A stretch of DNA of 23,381 bases from Clostridiales bacterium (GTDB taxonomy: Bacteria > Bacillota > Clostridia > Lachnospirales > Lachnospiraceae): NCBI GenBank assembly GCA_019423795.1, contig JAHZAT010000100.1, positions 1-23,381 of the forward strand, read 5' to 3'. Below are positions 1-7,419 of the stretch, piece after piece. The notes under the pieces were generated by a model that was not told the origin of the DNA, made no database searches, and saw nothing but the letters and a program-made list of their open reading frames with translations. The first letter of the stretch is position 1, and each line of letters begins with the position of its first letter. The translations under genes and the position numbers were made by a program.

Positions 1-178
1 TCCCAAGTTTCTCAATATAAGCCCGCTGGCTTTTTGATGAATTATTGGTAAAGAAATAATATTCTCTTCCAGTTTCCTCGACTTTCTTTAAAAAATCTTT
101 GGTGAATGGGAATAGTTCATTCCCAAGATAGATCGTTCCATCCATATCAAGGATAAAACATTTGATTTTTTCAAACAT
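1..178 (-). CDS. HAD-IIA family phosphatase, N-terminal fragment (partial)
   Basis: The first 59 residues of a HAD-superfamily hydrolase are visible; the rest lies beyond the left edge of the window. Residues 9-15 read ILDMDGT, the HAD motif I with nucleophile D11 and acid/base D13. Residues 44-48 (TNNSS) fit motif II of the NagD/HAD-IIA (4-nitrophenylphosphatase-like) branch. The ATG at 178 has a strong AGGAGGG site that overlaps the stop of the upstream dehydrogenase gene, so the two are translationally close and belong to one operon. Family members dephosphorylate small phosphate esters. Here a sugar- or polyol-phosphate linked to the PTS is the likely substrate, which is inferred from context only. 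Subfamily cap domain and specificity cannot be judged from this fragment. Confidence 0.8.
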   Translation of the reverse strand, partial: MFEKIKCFILDMDGTIYLGNELFPFTKDFLKKVEETGREYYFFTNNSSKSQRAYIEKLG

Positions 179-189
179 GAGCTGCCCTC

Positions 190-1479
190 CTATTTGATCA
201 CATCATCATAAAAATCATAGAATTTCAGAATTCTCATAAATGTGATACGGTCACGGATATATGGTGCAACTCTTGCTGTTTTTTCTTTCATATCCGGTGT
301 AAATCCGATGTCTTCTAAGCTTTTTACTCCATGTACTTTCTCTAACATTGCAACAATCTCATCTGCTTTTGGAATCTCTTCTATGATCCTGATGATCTCT
401 TCTGTTTTTTCTCTTAATACTTTTGGATCGATCAGATCTAACAGATTTGGATCATTTGTCTTTTTAATGCTTTCGCATAATTCTTTATTGGTAAATGTCT
501 TTTCGATCAGGTCTGTCTCAATATCCACATGATCTTTTACCTTGAAGTTGCCCTCTTTTAAATATTTTACTGCTTCATGGTAGATGTCACTTACCTGGAT
601 CAGTCCGACTCCTACTTTCTCTCCATGGTATGCATCGATCTCATCATTGATCACTGCCATCTCCCAGAAATGTGCCATATGATGCTCTGCTCCGGATGCG
701 GGACGGGAATGTCCTGTCATCTGCATGGCAAGTCCTGATAATAATAATCCATACATCAATTCTTCATATGCGTTGATATCTCTGTTACTTAATCCGTCTA
801 AGGATTCTTTTAATTTATCCAGTGCATCATATTCCATCTCACAGATACGGTCACAGATATATTCTCCATCCAGAATATTTGTGATCTTCCAGTCTGCAAG
901 GGCCGTGTATTTTCCTAACAGATCTCCGACTCCGGATGCTGTCAGTCTCATTGGTGCATCTGTAATGATACGGCTGTCTGCAACGACTAAAATAGGCGAT
1001 TCTGCGATCATACTCTTCTTAAATCCATACCATGACATAGCTGCAACTGTAGATACATAACCATCTACACTGGCTGCGGTTGGAACTGAGATAAATGGAA
1101 TCTTTCTTTCATATGCATTATATCTTGTCAGATCATGAACTGTTCCTGATCCGACTGCGATCATACAGTCTACTTCTTTGATCGGATCTAATTGTTCTTT
1201 GACTTTTGCTACTCCGATCTCGTTTGCATGAAGATTTTCTGGGTCTAATTTGATCACAGAAATTCCATTTAATAATTTTTCTACTTCTTTCCCTGCTGCT
1301 TCGTAGGTATTGTCATCACATACCATAACAAGATGTTTATACTGATTGTATGGTTCTTTGTTTAAGATTTCTGGAAGTTTTTTTAATGCTCCTTCTTCTA
1401 AGATTACGTCATCTACAACTAATTGGTGGTCTCTGCCACAACTGCATTTTCCTGTGAATTCTTTGATATTGATTTTCAT
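190..1479 (-). CDS. sn-glycerol-1-phosphate dehydrogenase-like enzyme (AraM/EgsA family)
   Basis: Predicted NAD(P)-dependent oxidoreductase of the iron-containing alcohol dehydrogenase/G1PDH superfamily, 429 residues from the chosen start, cytosolic. Visible signatures, numbered from a GTG three codons upstream at 1488: the dinucleotide-binding GSGTVHD at 113-119, SVDG at 140-143, GVGDLLGKYTALADW from 186 with D189 as a likely metal ligand, the typical GHSRPASGAEHH block at 259-270, and HGEKVGVG from 288. H269/H270 and H288 are the other likely Zn or Fe ligands. An N-terminal CSCG (15-18) is also present. ATG at 1479 is preferred over GTG 1488 because the AAGGG ribosome site is only about 4 bases from the GTG. 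Known members interconvert dihydroxyacetone phosphate and sn-glycerol-1-phosphate. Placement in a PTS operon suggests oxidation of a PTS-generated polyol phosphate instead of lipid synthesis; this is inference. Confidence 0.85.
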   Translation of the reverse strand: MKINIKEFTGKCSCGRDHQLVVDDVILEEGALKKLPEILNKEPYNQYKHLVMVCDDNTYEAAGKEVEKLLNGISVIKLDPENLHANEIGVAKVKEQLDPIKEVDCMIAVGSGTVHDLTRYNAYERKIPFISVPTAASVDGYVSTVAAMSWYGFKKSMIAESPILVVADSRIITDAPMRLTASGVGDLLGKYTALADWKITNILDGEYICDRICEMEYDALDKLKESLDGLSNRDINAYEELMYGLLLSGLAMQMTGHSRPASGAEHHMAHFWEMAVINDEIDAYHGEKVGVGLIQVSDIYHEAVKYLKEGNFKVKDHVDIETDLIEKTFTNKELCESIKKTNDPNLLDLIDPKVLREKTEEIIRIIEEIPKADEIVAMLEKVHGVKSLEDIGFTPDMKEKTARVAPYIRDRITFMRILKFYDFYDDVIK

Positions 1480-1525
1480 GTCAAACACCCTTTCCTGTCT
1501 ATCTTTTATAAAAATACATTTTCAT

Positions 1526-3571
1526 TTAAAATACCAATGAATGGTATAAAGAAACAACATTTTTCTGCTGTAAGATATCTTTCATCTTTTTTTGTGTTTT
1601 GCCTAACGCAATAATTTCCTGGAATAACTTCAGATAATCTTTTTCTTCCGCAACTGCAAAGCAAAATACCAAATATACGATATTTCCTTCCGTAAATTCG
1701 ATTCCTTCTGGGCACATTACAAGACTTAATCCATCTTTGTAGACATGTGCCTCTTTCTTTCCTGCATGCGCTAAAGCAATTCCTTTACTGATAATAATAT
1801 AATCACCATATTCTTTTACATTTTCTACTGCTTTTTTTCCGTAATCAGAACCAACACAGCCCTTTTTCTCTAAAATATCAGCTGCTTGTAAAATTCCTTG
1901 TTCCCATGTTATTTTTTCTTGTTTTATCATAATTTTTGATGGGTCTAGCATCTGTGCTAAAATACTTTTACCAGTACTTTGAATCTTCGTTTCCATCAAT
2001 GCATAAACCTCATCAAAAAACTCATCTCTCTTGCTAGCATCTAATTTTTCAAGAAAAGTCTTCATAACATCCAAAAAATTTTGTTCTACATAGCGACTTT
2101 CATTTTCTGATTTATTTTCTTTTCTACCTAATAAAAATGCAATATTCTGTATCGCATTAATATCATTCATTGTTAGCTGTGCCTGCACTTTTACGCATGG
2201 GACACTTTCTGATCTTACGTTTACCGTTGAGATCACAAAATCAATCTTATTGCTCTTTAAAAATTCCTCAACGTCTCTACTTGGTATCACTGCGGCAACT
2301 CTAAAGTCAAAATAATTTTTAACCTGCGCCTCTAGATATTTTCCTGTTGCCATACTTCCTGGACATACGATCAATACTTCTAATAGATTTAAATATTCAA
2401 GATTTCGAACAAAAGCCGCGCATATATGAATCATGATTGATTCTTTCATCTCTTTTGTTAATGGATATCCTAAATATCTCTCTAAAATAATACTGTTTTT
2501 TTCAATTGTTTTTTCTAAAATTTCTTTTGGAATCGGAAGTTCATCGCTTAAAGGCATCTCAAAATCATAATCTTCCCAATTTTTTAATGTCCTTATATGT
2601 TCTAACAGCGATTCGATCAAAACCGTATCACTCTGAAGACTACATTCTATGTCTTCTCCGACCATTTGCAGAAAATATACTATGATTCCATATAATTCAA
2701 CATCATTGATTTCTTTTTGTTCTGAACTTATATTAAAATCATGTTGTTTCATATATCGTCCAAAATCTTTTACATCATTTTTATTGATGCTGACTTCATA
2801 TTTGTCTGCAAACCAATTTAAAAGATTATCACTTGCTGTATCTCCAGTTAATTTTTCCACTGTTCTTCTTTTCTTATTTATCTTTCTATTTAATATAACA
2901 AACAAATAAATTGAAACATAAGAAAATACTCGATCAGACACCAACATATGTTGCTGTTCCATATATTCTCTCAGATCCTCTTTTATCATTTCCAGAGGAA
3001 TCTTCATACCTAATTTTCTTTGAATCAGTTGATGAAAAAAACTTTTTTCCATATAATCATCTTCAAGATCATGAAAAATCTGCATTAAAAGATTATTTCT
3101 GTCTTTTTGATCACATTCAATCTTTATTCCTTTACTACTTTTCATCAAAACATTTACATTAAATGCCAAGCAATAATCTTTTACGGTTTCAAAATCATTT
3201 AAGATTGTATTTCTACTAACATTTAATTTCTTTGCAAGATTTTGCATTGTTATATAGTCTTGACTCATCAGCAACTCTGCAATGATGTAAATCTGTCTTT
3301 CTTCTCTTGACATTTTGTACGAATAAGTATCCATATGATTCAATCGATCTTGAATTTTCATGATATCTTTTTCCAGAAGGATCAGCTTTTCTTTTTCATT
3401 TAATTTTGTTGGAGACATTTTTGCTTCCAACAAGAAATCATTAATTTCATTTACATCTGTTCTTAGTGTTTTTAATGATATCCTATATGTTGTGATGAGT
3501 TTCTTTACTTCCATACTTTTTGAATTACTTAAAATCAGCTTCTCAAGAATTTCTGTACTTCTCTTTCTCAT
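1526..3571 (-). CDS. PRD-containing PTS-controlled transcriptional activator (BglG/MtlR/LicR type)
   Basis: A 681-residue multidomain regulator. Order: winged HTH (about 1-50), second HTH (about 91-135, with LAKKLNVSRNTIL at 112-124), PRD1 (about 165-275), PRD2 (about 310-395, with candidate phospho-histidines H325 and H382), an EIIB-Gat-like domain from about 397 with C403 in VCPGSMATG, and a C-terminal EIIA-like domain (about 535-665) with H602 in ALAHAG. This architecture is that of DNA-binding activators such as MtlR, ManR and LicR, whose activity is set by phosphorylation from PTS components, not of RNA-binding antiterminators. PRD1 seems to lack a clear second histidine (YVSIYLFVILNRK). 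The ATG at 3571 has AGGAG six bases upstream. It sits 18 bases after the EIIA gene and probably activates its own operon in response to substrate. Confidence 0.9.
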   Translation of the reverse strand: MRKRSTEILEKLILSNSKSMEVKKLITTYRISLKTLRTDVNEINDFLLEAKMSPTKLNEKEKLILLEKDIMKIQDRLNHMDTYSYKMSREERQIYIIAELLMSQDYITMQNLAKKLNVSRNTILNDFETVKDYCLAFNVNVLMKSSKGIKIECDQKDRNNLLMQIFHDLEDDYMEKSFFHQLIQRKLGMKIPLEMIKEDLREYMEQQHMLVSDRVFSYVSIYLFVILNRKINKKRRTVEKLTGDTASDNLLNWFADKYEVSINKNDVKDFGRYMKQHDFNISSEQKEINDVELYGIIVYFLQMVGEDIECSLQSDTVLIESLLEHIRTLKNWEDYDFEMPLSDELPIPKEILEKTIEKNSIILERYLGYPLTKEMKESIMIHICAAFVRNLEYLNLLEVLIVCPGSMATGKYLEAQVKNYFDFRVAAVIPSRDVEEFLKSNKIDFVISTVNVRSESVPCVKVQAQLTMNDINAIQNIAFLLGRKENKSENESRYVEQNFLDVMKTFLEKLDASKRDEFFDEVYALMETKIQSTGKSILAQMLDPSKIMIKQEKITWEQGILQAADILEKKGCVGSDYGKKAVENVKEYGDYIIISKGIALAHAGKKEAHVYKDGLSLVMCPEGIEFTEGNIVYLVFCFAVAEEKDYLKLFQEIIALGKTQKKMKDILQQKNVVSLYHSLVF

Positions 3572-3589
3572 AAATGTCTCCTATGTATG

Positions 3590-4036
3590 TCATCCTAACT
3601 GTTCCTGCAAATACTGAGGAATTTTATTTAATTCTTTTGTCATGCAGTTTTCAACGACTTCTTTATTCATAACAGCTTGCATTAATGTCTGTAAAAATTC
3701 CAAATGTTGATCGCCATCTTTAATTGCTAAATTAAAAACTGCTGTCGTTTCTATACTTTCCTCGTCTGAATCCATTCTATAAAACGTTACTGGATTTTTC
3801 AATCTTAGAAAGCATACGCAATTATCTTTGATTCCTTCTACTTTACTATGTGGAATCGCAACAGGGACTTCACTTGGAAGTCCTGTTGGATATTCTTTTT
3901 CACGTTCAATACACGCATTCATAAAAGTTTCGTCTGCATATCCGGCATCTGCTATTGCCTGTCCACAAAGCCTGATCGCTTCTTCCCAGTCCTTTGCTTC
4001 TCCCTCGATTGCCAGATAATGATTTGTGTGTCCCAT
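3590..4036 (-). CDS. PTS EIIA component, fructose/mannitol/galactitol type
   Basis: A 148-residue EIIA domain protein that would take phosphate from HPr and pass it to the EIIB encoded at 5332-5631. The active-site histidine lies in VPVAIPHSK (H63 from the chosen start), the usual EIIA-2 signature. The C-terminal part (HLEFLQTLMQAV) is also typical. The reading frame extends to a TTG at 4057, but ATG at 4036 is chosen because AGGAGG lies 9 bases upstream of it and the TTG would fall inside the end of the EIIC gene. The EIIC stop is 13 bases before this start, so the two are in one transcript. Soluble cytoplasmic protein. The exact sugar cannot be told from EIIA. Confidence 0.9.
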   Translation of the reverse strand: MGHTNHYLAIEGEAKDWEEAIRLCGQAIADAGYADETFMNACIEREKEYPTGLPSEVPVAIPHSKVEGIKDNCVCFLRLKNPVTFYRMDSDEESIETTAVFNLAIKDGDQHLEFLQTLMQAVMNKEVVENCMTKELNKIPQYLQEQLG

Positions 4037-4049
4037 AAGTTTAAGCCTC

Positions 4050-5306
4050 CTATCCAATGATTCTATGGATGAATCCGATCAGGATACAAATTGGGTTCTG
4101 TCCAAAAAATCCATCTGTTACCATTCCACTGATATGTACACCTGTTGTCTTCATCATTAATGTTGCTTCTGGTGCAAAGAAGTTTGTTAAGAATGTTACT
4201 AAGAATAAACATAAAATTGTTGTTACAATACTACGGAATAAATTTCCTTTACTTGCCATAACACACATTGGTGTTACATAACATACAATTGTTAATAATC
4301 CGATTGGGAAATATGTCATGTTTGGAATGATAAATGCCATTAAGATAACACATGGGATTGCAATAACTGTTGATGTGATACAGCAAGGATCTCCTAATCC
4401 TAAAGCGATATCCATTCCGATGTAAATTTCTGCATCATCACCCATTTTACTCTTCATATAAGCACTTGCAGCATTTCCTAAAGCTGTAAGACCTTCCATC
4501 ATAACTGTTACCATTCTTGGGATTAAGATCAATACTGCTGAAACTCCCATACCAATTGATAATGTTGTTCCGATATCCTGTTTTGTAATGATTCCTAGTA
4601 ATACACCTACAACAACACCGATGACTGCTGGATCTCCAAAAAATCCTAATTTAGATTCAATCTTATCCATATTAACATCGATTTTATTTAATCCTGGGAT
4701 GCAGTCAATAATCTTATTAAATAATGTTGCTAATGGGAATGTTGTTCCGATATAAGATAATGTAGAACATGTTGTTCCTTCTAGTCCGAAAAATTCCTGC
4801 CATGGTTTTGCAACAATCTGTCCAATGAATAAAGCTAAAACAGATGATGCTAATGTTACGATGACTCCTACTGCAATGCTATCTGTTAATGCATATGCCA
4901 TTGCTCCTGGAATGATAAAATGGATATAGTTCCAAATATCTACGTTCATAACTTTTGTCCATTTTAATTTCAGTAAGATCAAGTTCACGATAACAATCAA
5001 CGGCAATACAATTGGTGCAAACGGTACAGACCATGATGCAGCTCCTACTGCTGCGAATCCTAAGTCTGTTGTTGTAAATCCGCTACCCATTGTCTGATAA
5101 TATTTAATAACTGGTTGAATACTTGTTGTCAATAAGTTAACAACTAAGCAAAGACCTTGAAATCCGATTCCTACCATCAATCCTGATTTGATTGCCTGTC
5201 CAAGTTTCATTCTGAAGAACAGACCAATGATGATCAATACGATTGGCAGCATAACCGCTGCTCCTAAATCTACAATTCCTTTAAAAAAGCTAAATACAGC
5301 ATCCAT
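4050..5306 (-). CDS. PTS EIIC permease, galactitol (GatC) family
   Basis: A 418-residue integral membrane protein with many hydrophobic segments, for example VMLPIVLIIIGLFF at 18-31. It also carries glycine-rich loops such as GDPAVIGVVVG and a conserved-looking GLGDPCC segment in the C-terminal half. Length and composition match the GatC family of PTS permeases, which translocate galactitol and related polyols while EIIB phosphorylates them. ATG at 5306 has AGGAGG upstream. It lies between the EIIB gene (25-base gap) and the EIIA gene (13-base gap), completing a three-protein enzyme II. The substrate is open: the downstream G1PDH-like and HAD genes do not match the classical galactitol enzymes GatD, GatY and GatZ. 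Confidence 0.88.
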   Translation of the reverse strand: MDAVFSFFKGIVDLGAAVMLPIVLIIIGLFFRMKLGQAIKSGLMVGIGFQGLCLVVNLLTTSIQPVIKYYQTMGSGFTTTDLGFAAVGAASWSVPFAPIVLPLIVIVNLILLKLKWTKVMNVDIWNYIHFIIPGAMAYALTDSIAVGVIVTLASSVLALFIGQIVAKPWQEFFGLEGTTCSTLSYIGTTFPLATLFNKIIDCIPGLNKIDVNMDKIESKLGFFGDPAVIGVVVGVLLGIITKQDIGTTLSIGMGVSAVLILIPRMVTVMMEGLTALGNAASAYMKSKMGDDAEIYIGMDIALGLGDPCCITSTVIAIPCVILMAFIIPNMTYFPIGLLTIVCYVTPMCVMASKGNLFRSIVTTILCLFLVTFLTNFFAPEATLMMKTTGVHISGMVTDGFFGQNPICILIGFIHRIIG

Positions 5307-5331
5307 TTTTATTCCTCCTATTTATTTGATC

Positions 5332-5631
5332 TTATTCTCCAAGAATTTTATGACATTCATCAATGATACTCTGTTTAATCTTGCCTTCATTGATTCCTGA
5401 AATCAGACCAAATACACTAATGCAAGGTTTTTCTAATGGTTTTCTGTAATTTGTTGTTGTTAAGATTAAATCTACATCATTTTGTTTTAAAGGAATCTCA
5501 CTCATGCTTCCTTTTAAAATTTTTCCTGGGATGTTAGCATCTGCCAAAATCTTTTTTACTGCTTCCTGTGCTACTGTTGATGTTGCTACTCCACTTCCAC
5601 ATGCTACTAAGATTTTTACTTCATTTGCCAT
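5332..5631 (-). CDS. PTS EIIB component, galactitol (GatB) type
   Basis: A 99-residue protein. The N-terminal phosphocysteine loop reads ILVACGSGVATSTV with C11 as the phosphorylated residue, the hallmark of GatB/lactose-type EIIB folds. It would accept phosphate from the EIIA of this operon and phosphorylate the substrate bound by the EIIC. It is the first gene of the minus-strand operon: ATG at 5631 has GGAGG nine bases upstream and a candidate promoter about 75 bases further up. The C-terminal part (PCISVFGLISGINEGK) is ordinary for the family. Substrate not determinable. Confidence 0.9.
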   Translation of the reverse strand: MANEVKILVACGSGVATSTVAQEAVKKILADANIPGKILKGSMSEIPLKQNDVDLILTTTNYRKPLEKPCISVFGLISGINEGKIKQSIIDECHKILGE

Positions 5632-5681
5632 AATTTTTATCCTCCAAATATTTCTCTGTTGGTTGTATTTCGATTCGCTAC

Positions 5682-5695
5682 TAATTCATGAATTA
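5682..5695. promoter_or_regulatory. 14-bp perfect palindrome, candidate operator of the PTS operon
   Basis: TAATTCATGAATTA is a perfect 7+7 palindrome. It lies 10-23 bases downstream of the candidate -10 box and before the EIIB ribosome site, where an operator would act on early transcription. It could bind the PRD regulator or another factor. Short AT-rich palindromes also arise by chance. Confidence 0.35.
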
Positions 5696-5704
5696 ACTTA
5701 TGCT

Positions 5705-5736
5705 ATTATAATATATCTGACAAAAAAATCATTCAA
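5705..5736 (-). promoter_or_regulatory. candidate promoter of the PTS operon
   Basis: On the minus strand a perfect TATAAT (-10) occupies 5705-5710. The best -35-like box is TTGAAT at 5731-5736, but the 20-bp spacer is longer than ideal, in keeping with an activator-dependent promoter. It lies about 75 bases before the EIIB start. Confidence 0.5.
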
Positions 5737-5883
5737 GCCAAGTTTTCGTTTGTCTATTTTACTCAAAATGTGCTAAGTCAAATTCAGTTCTTGTACAAAA
5801 TACTCATTTTTTGCTAATGAAATATCTGGATTTATATAATTTTAGCCAAATGATAAACCTTATATAAATTAATGCTGTAAACA

Positions 5884-5924
5884 AAAAGAACACGAAACTA
5901 GTAGTAATCGTTCCGTGTTCTTTT
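5884..5924 (-). terminator. intrinsic terminator behind the aldolase remnant
   Basis: AAAAGAACACG (5884-5894) and CGTGTTCTTTT (5914-5924) form an 11-bp perfect stem with a 19-base loop. Read on the minus strand it ends in a T-rich run (TTCTTTTTGTTT). It follows the stop of the pseudogene at 5929 and separates it from the PTS operon promoter. Confidence 0.7.
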
Positions 5925-5928
5925 CGTA

Positions 5929-6189
5929 TTATAACATTTTTGTAATCTCAGAGAGATCTTCTAAGATCACAATATCTACATCATCCTGTTTTGACTGAAT
6001 TTTTGACATTGTACTTTTAACGATCTTTACAGGAATTCCTGCTACTTGTTTGTCACCTTCCATGACTGAGATCATATCTTCATTTAAAAGTGCTTTTCTT
6101 ATACCAGAAGATGTAATATATAACTGGTTTGTCTCACGATCAAGAATTGATAAATTTCCTTCAAGTGTATTATTTCTTTATCTCGTCAT
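5929..6189 (-). pseudogene. decayed fragment of a class II (fuculose-phosphate-type) aldolase
   Basis: Reading the minus strand gives a frame of about 80 residues ending in TAA at 5929, with no usable start. The segment NTLEGNLSILDRE followed by NQLYITSSGIRKALLNEDM closely resembles the N-terminal substrate-binding region of class II aldolase/adducin-family enzymes (usual form EGN-S, YITPSG). The zinc histidines expected later in the family (an HPT-H pattern) are absent, and the remaining 35 or so residues do not continue the fold, so an internal deletion is likely. An ATG at 6189 runs into an in-frame TAA three codons on. Intact relatives are about 210-230 residues. The remnant lies next to the PTS polyol operon and may once have cleaved its ketose-phosphate. 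Family assignment is from memory of the motif. Confidence 0.6.
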
Positions 6190-6231
6190 TTATGCTGACT
6201 CAAATTTTATTATTTTTTAGATTTAATGCTA

Positions 6232-6259
6232 TTGACATTTTTTGTAAATATATTATAAT
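6232..6259 (+). promoter_or_regulatory. consensus sigma-A promoter of the Rpn-family gene
   Basis: TTGACA (6232-6237) and TATAAT (6254-6259) are both perfect matches separated by 16 bp. Transcription would begin near 6266 and give a leader of about 95 bases before the ATG at 6361. No other gene lies between. Confidence 0.75.
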
Positions 6260-6360
6260 ATTATAAAATTGTAAAATATTTACTTTTATTTTATAACTCA
6301 GTTCTTATAAATCTATACACATTGTCTATTTCTATCATATCTAACACAGGAGGATTATCT

Positions 6361-7341
6361 ATGGCTAAAACTGACGAACTTATGAAAAAATTATTTAAAC
6401 ATAAAGAAATATTCGCTGATCTCTTTAATGCAACTTTATTTAATGGAAAACAAATTATAAAGGCTGAAAAATTAGCCGAACTCAATACTGAAAATATTCA
6501 TGTTGATGAATCTATTTCTAGCAATGTAAATCCATCAATTCTTAAACGCTATCGTGATCTTTGCATGCGTCAAGATGACAGTGTCTTACAAATCATACTA
6601 GGATGTGAAAATCAGAGTGAGATTGATTATTCTATGCCAATTCGCACTATGCTCTATGATGCTTTAAAATACACTGAACAACAAAACAACTTAGAACTCA
6701 GGAAGCGAAAAGATGGAACATACTATCATTCTAAATTAAGAAAAGATGATAAAGTTCTTCCTGTATTAACTCTTATTTTTTATTATGGTGATAAAGAATG
6801 GACTGCTGGAAAATGTATTCATGATCTTATTAAATGGCCAGAAGAACCTGAAATCAAATCCATTGTTCCAAATTATAAATTGAATTTGTTATGGGCTTAT
6901 CAAATAAACAATATTGACAAGTACAAAAGCGATTTACAGTATATTCTCTCCATGCTAAAATATAAGGAAGAAGAAAAATCTTTAAAACAATACATTTCTG
7001 ACAATAATGATAAAATACAAAATATGAATCAAGACAGCCACAATGTTGCTGTTGCACTACTAAATCAAAACTTACCAAAATTAATAGATAATCAGAAAGG
7101 AGATTTTCGTATGGGGGAAAATGCATTGCAAGCAATTTATGATCGTGGTGTTAATCAAGGTGAGGTCTTACATTTGATTATGCAAATCAACAAAAAAATC
7201 CTTAACAACAAAAATTTAGATACTATTGCAAATGAATTAGAGGAAAAAAAAGAAGATATTCTTCCTATCTATACTATCATCAAAGAACATCCAGATAAAT
7301 CCAAAGAACAAATATATGCAATTTTAAAAAAAGAATCCTAG
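6361..7341 (+). CDS. Rpn-family recombination-promoting nuclease / putative transposase (PD-(D/E)XK)
   Basis: A 326-residue protein of the Rpn/PDDEXK transposase-like family, whose characterised E. coli members are DNA endonucleases that promote recombination. Likely catalytic residues are D66 (KRYRDLC) and E83/Q85 in the ILGCENQ motif, followed by the family-typical IDYSMPIRTMLYDALKY at 88-104. The C-terminal part from about 255 is a helical region rich in lysine and glutamate. The frame opens upstream at 6322, but ATG 6361 is chosen because AGGAGG lies 7 bases before it. Nearby bases are very AT-rich (about 70 percent in the gene by eye), more than in the pyrimidine genes, which fits acquired DNA. 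No terminal inverted repeats or target duplications were seen, so it is not annotated as an insertion sequence. Confidence 0.8.
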   Translation: MAKTDELMKKLFKHKEIFADLFNATLFNGKQIIKAEKLAELNTENIHVDESISSNVNPSILKRYRDLCMRQDDSVLQIILGCENQSEIDYSMPIRTMLYDALKYTEQQNNLELRKRKDGTYYHSKLRKDDKVLPVLTLIFYYGDKEWTAGKCIHDLIKWPEEPEIKSIVPNYKLNLLWAYQINNIDKYKSDLQYILSMLKYKEEEKSLKQYISDNNDKIQNMNQDSHNVAVALLNQNLPKLIDNQKGDFRMGENALQAIYDRGVNQGEVLHLIMQINKKILNNKNLDTIANELEEKKEDILPIYTIIKEHPDKSKEQIYAILKKES

Positions 7342-7344
7342 TAT

Positions 7345-7395
7345 AAAAAGCCGATAGAATCATACAAAATAAAATATGATCCCATCGGCTTTTTT
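7345..7395. terminator. bidirectional terminator between Rpn gene and IclR gene
   Basis: AAAAAGCCGAT (7345-7355) pairs with ATCGGCTTTTT (7384-7394). An inner ATCAT/ATGAT pairing extends the hairpin. T-runs on both strands suit termination of the convergent Rpn (+) and IclR (-) genes. Confidence 0.85.
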
Positions 7396-7419
7396 CATCT
7401 CATCTACACCAATCACTAT

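Noticed and set aside
1480..1488. GTG start at 1488 for the G1PDH-like gene.
   Set aside because: The AAGG motif is almost adjacent to the GTG; ATG 1479 has correct spacing. The difference is three residues, so this stays uncertain.
6190..7400. An insertion sequence around the Rpn gene.
   Set aside because: No terminal inverted repeats or target-site duplications were visible, and Rpn-family genes are usually not mobile elements in themselves.
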